15,387 nt of DNA from CBDUWP01 sp965370955 (lineage in GTDB: Bacteria > Planctomycetota > Phycisphaerae > Sedimentisphaerales > Anaerobacaceae), in the NCBI GenBank assembly GCA_965370955.1, contig CBDUWP010000035.1:1-15387 (forward strand), written 5' to 3'. The translations under genes were made by a program, and so were the position numbers. Within the stretch, counting starts at the first letter, position 1. The number at the start of each line of letters is the position of its first letter. Positions 11,735-15,387 of the stretch are shown piece after piece. Below the pieces are notes generated by a model. That model was not told where the DNA came from. It searched no databases and saw only the letters and a list, made by a program, of their open reading frames with translations.

Positions 11735-13456
11735 ATGAGATATAGCAAAATGTTGATACCAACAGTCAAAGAAGTGCCGGCTGATGCCGAAATTCCAAGC
11801 CATCAGCTTATGCTTAGGGCTGGACTAATCAGAAAACTGGCTAGCGGAACATATAGCTATCTGCCGCTGGGGTTCAAATGTATGCAAAAAGTTATAGCTA
11901 TCGTACGAGAACAAATGAATAGGGCACAAGCACAAGAAATCCTGATGCCGTCAGTACAGCCGATCGAGCTGTGGCAGCAAACAGGAAGAGATGTCGATTA
12001 TGGCCAAACGATGGCGACTTTCACGGATCGGCACGGAAGAAAAAATGTACTAGCACCAACGGCGGAAGAAATTGTTACAAAACTGGTCGCCGACGAAATC
12101 AATTCCTACAAGCAACTGCCAATCAATCTGTATCAAATTAGTTTCAAATTTAGAGACGAATTTCGGCCGAGATTCGGCGTACTAAGAAGTCGAGAATTTG
12201 TTATGAAGGATAGCTATAGTTTTCATGCGACGGACGAATGTCTCGGCGAAACATATCAAATAATGTATGAGGCCTATTGCAAGATTTTTCAAAAATGCGG
12301 CGTCGAATATGTGATCGTCGAAGCGGAATCGGGCGAAATGGGCGGATCACGATCGCATCAGTTTACAGTGCCTTGCGAAAACGGAGAAGATGTTATAGTC
12401 TATTGCGAAGACGGAAGCTATGCGGCGAATATCGAAAAGGCGGCAGTTGATCCCTTGCCAAAACAAAAAATAAAAGATGTCGAAAAAATCGAAGAAATAC
12501 ATACGCCAAATGCAGGAACTATCGAAGATGTTTGCGGCTTTCTGAATACAAAGCCAATCGATATGATCAAAACGCTGCTCTATTGCCAAGATGATACAAC
12601 CGTTGCAGTGCTAGTCAGGGGAGACCACGAAGTCAATGACGAAAAATTGACGCAACTGCTGGGAGGTAAAGCGGCGCAGCTGGCAACAGAAGAACTCGTC
12701 AAAAAAATTACAAAAGCAAATACAGGATTTGCAGGGCCAATCGGAATAGAAGCTAAAGTCGATAAATTATTTGTCGACCATGCTGTGGCGGCGATGGCTT
12801 GCGGAATTGCAGGGGCAAATAAAACTGACTATCATGTTAAAAATGTTGTGCCGGCAAGAGATTTTCCAATCGAAGGCGAAAATGTTACCGTGGGCGATGT
12901 CAGAAACGCAACAGAAGGGGACAAATACAAAGGCCAAAAGCTGATGTTCAAAAGAGGTATCGAAGTCGGACAACTGTTCAAACTCGGTAAAAAATATACG
13001 ACAAAGCTAAACGCAACGTTCCTCGACGAAAATGGCAAAGAACAAATCTGCACCATGGGCTGTTACGGAATAGGGATAAATCGGATTATCGCGTCAGCTG
13101 TCGAAAATAGCTATGACGAAAATGGGATCATATTCCCCGTCAATATCGCTCCGTTTGAAGTGATTATTACGGCTGTCGGAAAAGATGAGGATGTGAAAAG
13201 TACGGCGGAAAAACTATATCAATCGCTGATGGCAGAAGGAATCGATGTTTTACTCGACGACCGAAATGTACGGCCGGGAGTCAAATTCAAAGATGCCGAC
13301 CTTATCGGAATACCGCTACGCGTCACTGTCGGTAAAAAAACTTTAGCTGAGGGAAATATCGAAATCAAACTGAGGACCGAAGCAGATAGCGAAAATGTGC
13401 CAATCGATGAGGCTGTCAATAAAGTGGTTGAAATTATTGGAAAATTAAAAAAATAA
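11735..13456 (+). CDS. proS: Prolyl-tRNA synthetase (bacterial type with editing domain)
   Basis: ProS charges tRNA-Pro with proline. The 573 residues match the bacterial-type enzyme. The class II core starts RYSKMLIPTVKEVPADAEI with LRAGLIRKLASGTYSYLPLG (27-46), motif 2 FRDEFRPRFGVLRSREF (139-155) followed by MKDSYSFH, and motif 3 as GCYGIGINRIIASAVE. Between motifs 2 and 3 (about 225-400) lies the INS domain that clears Ala-tRNA-Pro, with MIKTLLYC and VLVRGDHEVNDEKL. The C-terminal anticodon-binding domain includes LLDDRNVRPGVKFKDADLIGIPLR. AAGGTGG (11722-11728) is a good SD. It opens an operon with DUF4416 19 bp downstream. Confidence 0.98.
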   Translation: MRYSKMLIPTVKEVPADAEIPSHQLMLRAGLIRKLASGTYSYLPLGFKCMQKVIAIVREQMNRAQAQEILMPSVQPIELWQQTGRDVDYGQTMATFTDRHGRKNVLAPTAEEIVTKLVADEINSYKQLPINLYQISFKFRDEFRPRFGVLRSREFVMKDSYSFHATDECLGETYQIMYEAYCKIFQKCGVEYVIVEAESGEMGGSRSHQFTVPCENGEDVIVYCEDGSYAANIEKAAVDPLPKQKIKDVEKIEEIHTPNAGTIEDVCGFLNTKPIDMIKTLLYCQDDTTVAVLVRGDHEVNDEKLTQLLGGKAAQLATEELVKKITKANTGFAGPIGIEAKVDKLFVDHAVAAMACGIAGANKTDYHVKNVVPARDFPIEGENVTVGDVRNATEGDKYKGQKLMFKRGIEVGQLFKLGKKYTTKLNATFLDENGKEQICTMGCYGIGINRIIASAVENSYDENGIIFPVNIAPFEVIITAVGKDEDVKSTAEKLYQSLMAEGIDVLLDDRNVRPGVKFKDADLIGIPLRVTVGKKTLAEGNIEIKLRTEADSENVPIDEAVNKVVEIIGKLKK

Positions 13457-13475
13457 GCATATTGAGGATTGATTT

Positions 13476-14039
13476 ATGTGGGAGCTTAGGACGCCAGATA
13501 AAACTAAGTTGATTATCGGGATATTGGCAACAGATGACGAATGTCTAAAAGCGGCTAAAGAGCTGATCATTGAAAAGTTCGGCCAAATCGAAATGGTTTC
13601 TGATATCTGGCCGTTCAAATGGACCGGCTATTATAAAGACGAAACGGGAACGAAAATTCTGCGACAATTTGTTACCATAAAACGAAATGTAGCGCCCGGA
13701 AGGCTGGCGAAAATAAAACTCAAAACCAACCGAATGGAAAAAATGCTGGCTGAACAATTGATTCAGCAATCAAATTGCAAATTTACAAGGCCAATAAATC
13801 TCGATCCCGGACTTATCGAGCCATCTAAGCTGGTGCTGGCATCGACTAAAAATTTTGCTCATAGAATCTATGTCGGGAAAAAAGTCTGGGCTGAAGTGAC
13901 ACTCCTGTTCGATAAAGGACAGTGGAAAGATTTTGATTATACCTATCCAGATTACAAAGACGAAAAATATCAGGAATTTTTTAGCAAGGCAAGGCTTCGT
14001 TTAGTAGGGCAATTGAAGGGGCAAACAAAATCGAACTAA
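13476..14039 (+). CDS. DUF4416 family protein
   Basis: 187 residues with the conserved pattern of DUF4416: PDKTKLIIGILATDDE near the start, FGQIEMVSDIWPFKWTGYYKDETG, QFVTIKRNVAPGRLAKIKLKTNRME, and the hallmark INLDPGLIEPSKLVLAST followed by HRIYVGKKVWAEVTLLF, then TYPDYKDEKYQEFF near the C-terminus. Predicted soluble, no signal peptide. No biochemical function is established that I know of; invariant Asn, Asp, Lys and His residues suggest an enzyme or ligand-binding role. An SD-like GAGGA (13464-13468) precedes the ATG. It sits between proS and a polyprenyl-phosphate sugar transferase gene, a context compatible with envelope or housekeeping work. Confidence 0.9.
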   Translation: MWELRTPDKTKLIIGILATDDECLKAAKELIIEKFGQIEMVSDIWPFKWTGYYKDETGTKILRQFVTIKRNVAPGRLAKIKLKTNRMEKMLAEQLIQQSNCKFTRPINLDPGLIEPSKLVLASTKNFAHRIYVGKKVWAEVTLLFDKGQWKDFDYTYPDYKDEKYQEFFSKARLRLVGQLKGQTKSN

Positions 14040-14062
14040 TAAAATATAGCGTAATCTTAGCC

Positions 14063-15094
14063 GTGACAGTTTTGGTGTCAGCAATAGTTACGGCTGTGAT
14101 CAAAAAAATTGCGGCCAGAGCTAAATTCGTCTCAATGCCGAGCGAGGATAGGCATAGCAAAAAAAGCATACCGCTCGGTGGAGGAATTGCTATCACAGTG
14201 ACATTGCTGGTGGTGATGGGAATATTATTGGCATTTAAGCTGTTGGCAAATGTGGAATATGATATCAAGGCGTGGGCGATCGTTGCAGGATGTATTGCGG
14301 GCTTGATGATCTTAGGCCTGATCGATGATAAGCGAGATCTCGGGTCTGTTGTAAAATTGATAGTACAGCTTGCTATCGCAACGGCGGCTGTCTGTCTGGC
14401 GGATGTTAGAGTTGAATTTTTTATCCATAGCAAAATTATTACCTCTGCAATGTCAGTGCTGTGGATCGTGCTGATCATGAACATGTTCAACTTTCTTGAC
14501 AATATGGATGGAACCTGCTGCAGTATAGCAATCGTGATAGCATTGGTGCTGTTGGTGTCAATGTTGATGGCTGGGCAAATTGTGCTGGCGGGCTTTACCG
14601 TTATATTTGTCGGGGCAATGGCGGGGTTCCTAATCCATAATTTTCCGCCGGCAAGTATCTACGCAGGGGATGCAGGGTCATTAGTGATCGGGTTTTGTAT
14701 CGCATTTTTGACTCTGAAAACAACCTACTATCAGCAAACAGGCGAAGCGGGCAGCTGGTGCGGAGTGTTTGTGCCGCCGGTTGTGCTGGCTGTGCCATTT
14801 TACGACTTTTTGTCCGTGACGTTTTTAAGGTTAAAGCAAAAGAAAAGCCCGTTCGTCGGAGATACGCAACATTTTTCTCATAGGTTAAAATTGCATGGAT
14901 TAAACGATAGGCAAGTAGTGATGACATTGCTACTGGCGACAATCTGTACGGGAGTGTCGGCGCTGTTTTTAAGGCAAGTGAACACGATTGGGTCAATACT
15001 GATCTTCGGGCAGACGATTATGATCTTGGCAATTGTCGCGATTTTTGAGAGTACTGCGAAAAATGGAAAAGCTAACGCAAAAACTGGATCGTGA
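14063..15094 (+). CDS. WecA/MraY-like polyprenyl-phosphate sugar-1-phosphate transferase
   Basis: This integral membrane protein loads a sugar-1-phosphate, probably GlcNAc-type, onto undecaprenyl phosphate, starting surface polysaccharide or O-antigen synthesis. Numbered from the GTG: SIPLGGGIAI (35-44), the Asp-Asp of GLIDDKRDL (85-93), NMFNFLDNMDG (140-150), the catalytic-loop IYAGDAGSLVIGF (199-211), and a late GDTQHFSHRL, the counterpart of the HHR/HIHHRL motif. About ten hydrophobic segments are evident. It is WecA-like rather than MraY because this motif set lacks the MraY-specific regions. The start is uncertain: GTG 14063 cuts the first membrane helix, while the frame stays open upstream to 13985 and would add IKYSVILAVTV. 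Its 3' end overlaps the next gene. Confidence 0.9.
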   Translation: MTVLVSAIVTAVIKKIAARAKFVSMPSEDRHSKKSIPLGGGIAITVTLLVVMGILLAFKLLANVEYDIKAWAIVAGCIAGLMILGLIDDKRDLGSVVKLIVQLAIATAAVCLADVRVEFFIHSKIITSAMSVLWIVLIMNMFNFLDNMDGTCCSIAIVIALVLLVSMLMAGQIVLAGFTVIFVGAMAGFLIHNFPPASIYAGDAGSLVIGFCIAFLTLKTTYYQQTGEAGSWCGVFVPPVVLAVPFYDFLSVTFLRLKQKKSPFVGDTQHFSHRLKLHGLNDRQVVMTLLLATICTGVSALFLRQVNTIGSILIFGQTIMILAIVAIFESTAKNGKANAKTGS

Positions 15095-15387
15095 TAAAAC
15101 TAAACCTGTCGCGATCCTTGAAATGATGCTGCTGTTCGGCTGCTTGGCTGTCATGGCGATTAAAGTTGCGGCTCACGAAAATATGGTGACTACAGCGGTC
15201 AAAGGAAGCTTCGATACCAGCTTGTTTTCTCTCTGTTCGTCAATGGTTATCGTGGTACTGTTTTCTCTGTGGCTTGTTGTCTGCGTCTTCGCCAAAAGAG
15301 GATGTTATCGATTTACAGGGCTGGAAATTGTTCTAGCAATGTTCGTACTGGCGGCAATAAAAGCTTTTCTAGCGGCATCGGATAAAA
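15063..15387 (+). CDS. O-antigen-ligase-like membrane protein (partial, N-terminal 108 aa)
   Basis: From ATG 15063 the frame is open for 108 codons to the window edge and overlaps the preceding transferase gene by 32 bp. A short basic cytoplasmic N-terminus (EKLTQKLDRDKTK) is followed by three hydrophobic segments, roughly 16-36, 57-78 and 86-103. The stretch CYRFTGLEIVLAMFVLAA ending AASDK resembles the start of planctomycete O-antigen ligase/polymerase proteins (Wzy/WaaL type), as I remember them. Overlap with the WecA-like gene supports a joint role in surface glycan assembly: one starts the lipid-linked chain, the other polymerises or transfers it. The catalytic periplasmic loop lies outside the window, so the assignment is tentative. 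Confidence 0.6.
   Translation, partial: MEKLTQKLDRDKTKPVAILEMMLLFGCLAVMAIKVAAHENMVTTAVKGSFDTSLFSLCSSMVIVVLFSLWLVVCVFAKRGCYRFTGLEIVLAMFVLAAIKAFLAASDK

Overview
The window looks like a chromosomal segment of a free-living bacterium, most likely a planctomycete of class Phycisphaerae (Sedimentisphaerales-like). This is an inference from gene content and remembered family resemblance: LL-diaminopimelate aminotransferase, a FolK-deoxynucleoside kinase fusion, a rhomboid beginning MGIYNRDY with a conserved C-terminal tail, DUF4416, and an O-antigen-ligase-like protein with a YRFTGLE motif. No rRNA, tRNA, insertion sequence, phage gene or CRISPR array is visible. Most of the content is housekeeping; the unusual material is in the intergenic spaces.

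Layout. (1) 1-425, minus: an ECF-type sigma factor cut by the left edge, divergent from a 26-residue, extremely basic small protein (592-672) with its own Shine-Dalgarno (SD) sequence and terminator. (2) 716-2296, plus: a [2Fe-2S]/ASKHA protein of the RamA/RACo type, a reductive activator of corrinoid proteins. (3) 2297-3156: a gene-free, repeat-rich spacer between convergent genes. It holds a degenerate array with 10-bp phasing, a G-rich quadruplex-prone tract, a CATTGC/GCAATC palindromic element and 34-bp tandem repeats. (4) 3157-4215, minus: a URO-D superfamily protein, plausibly linked to corrinoid methyl transfer. (5) 4376-8082, plus: a compact operon with a near-consensus promoter, dapL / folK-dNK / panC / panD, covering diaminopimelate/lysine, folate, deoxynucleotide salvage and pantothenate. 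(6) 8083-8416: a spacer with a UUCG-capped hairpin and a second copy of a dispersed repeat seen near 3101. (7) 8417-10250: lgt overlapping a rhomboid protease gene, both membrane proteins. (8) 10251-10609: a gene-free spacer with a series of strong hairpins, several mutually exclusive, flanked by promoter-like and terminator-like signals; a candidate structured RNA. (9) 10610-11572, minus: an OB-fold/HD-domain protein (YhaM-like 3'-5' exoribonuclease), divergent from proS, each with a recognisable promoter. (10) 11735-15387, plus: proS, DUF4416, a WecA/MraY-like polyprenyl-phosphate sugar-1-phosphate transferase, and the start of an O-antigen-ligase-like gene running off the right edge. The last two point to surface polysaccharide synthesis.

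The best leads are the hairpin cluster at 10346-10581, the phased decamer array at 2481-2571, the tiny basic protein at 592-672, and the dispersed repeats in the two large spacers. No obviously new multi-gene system is visible.
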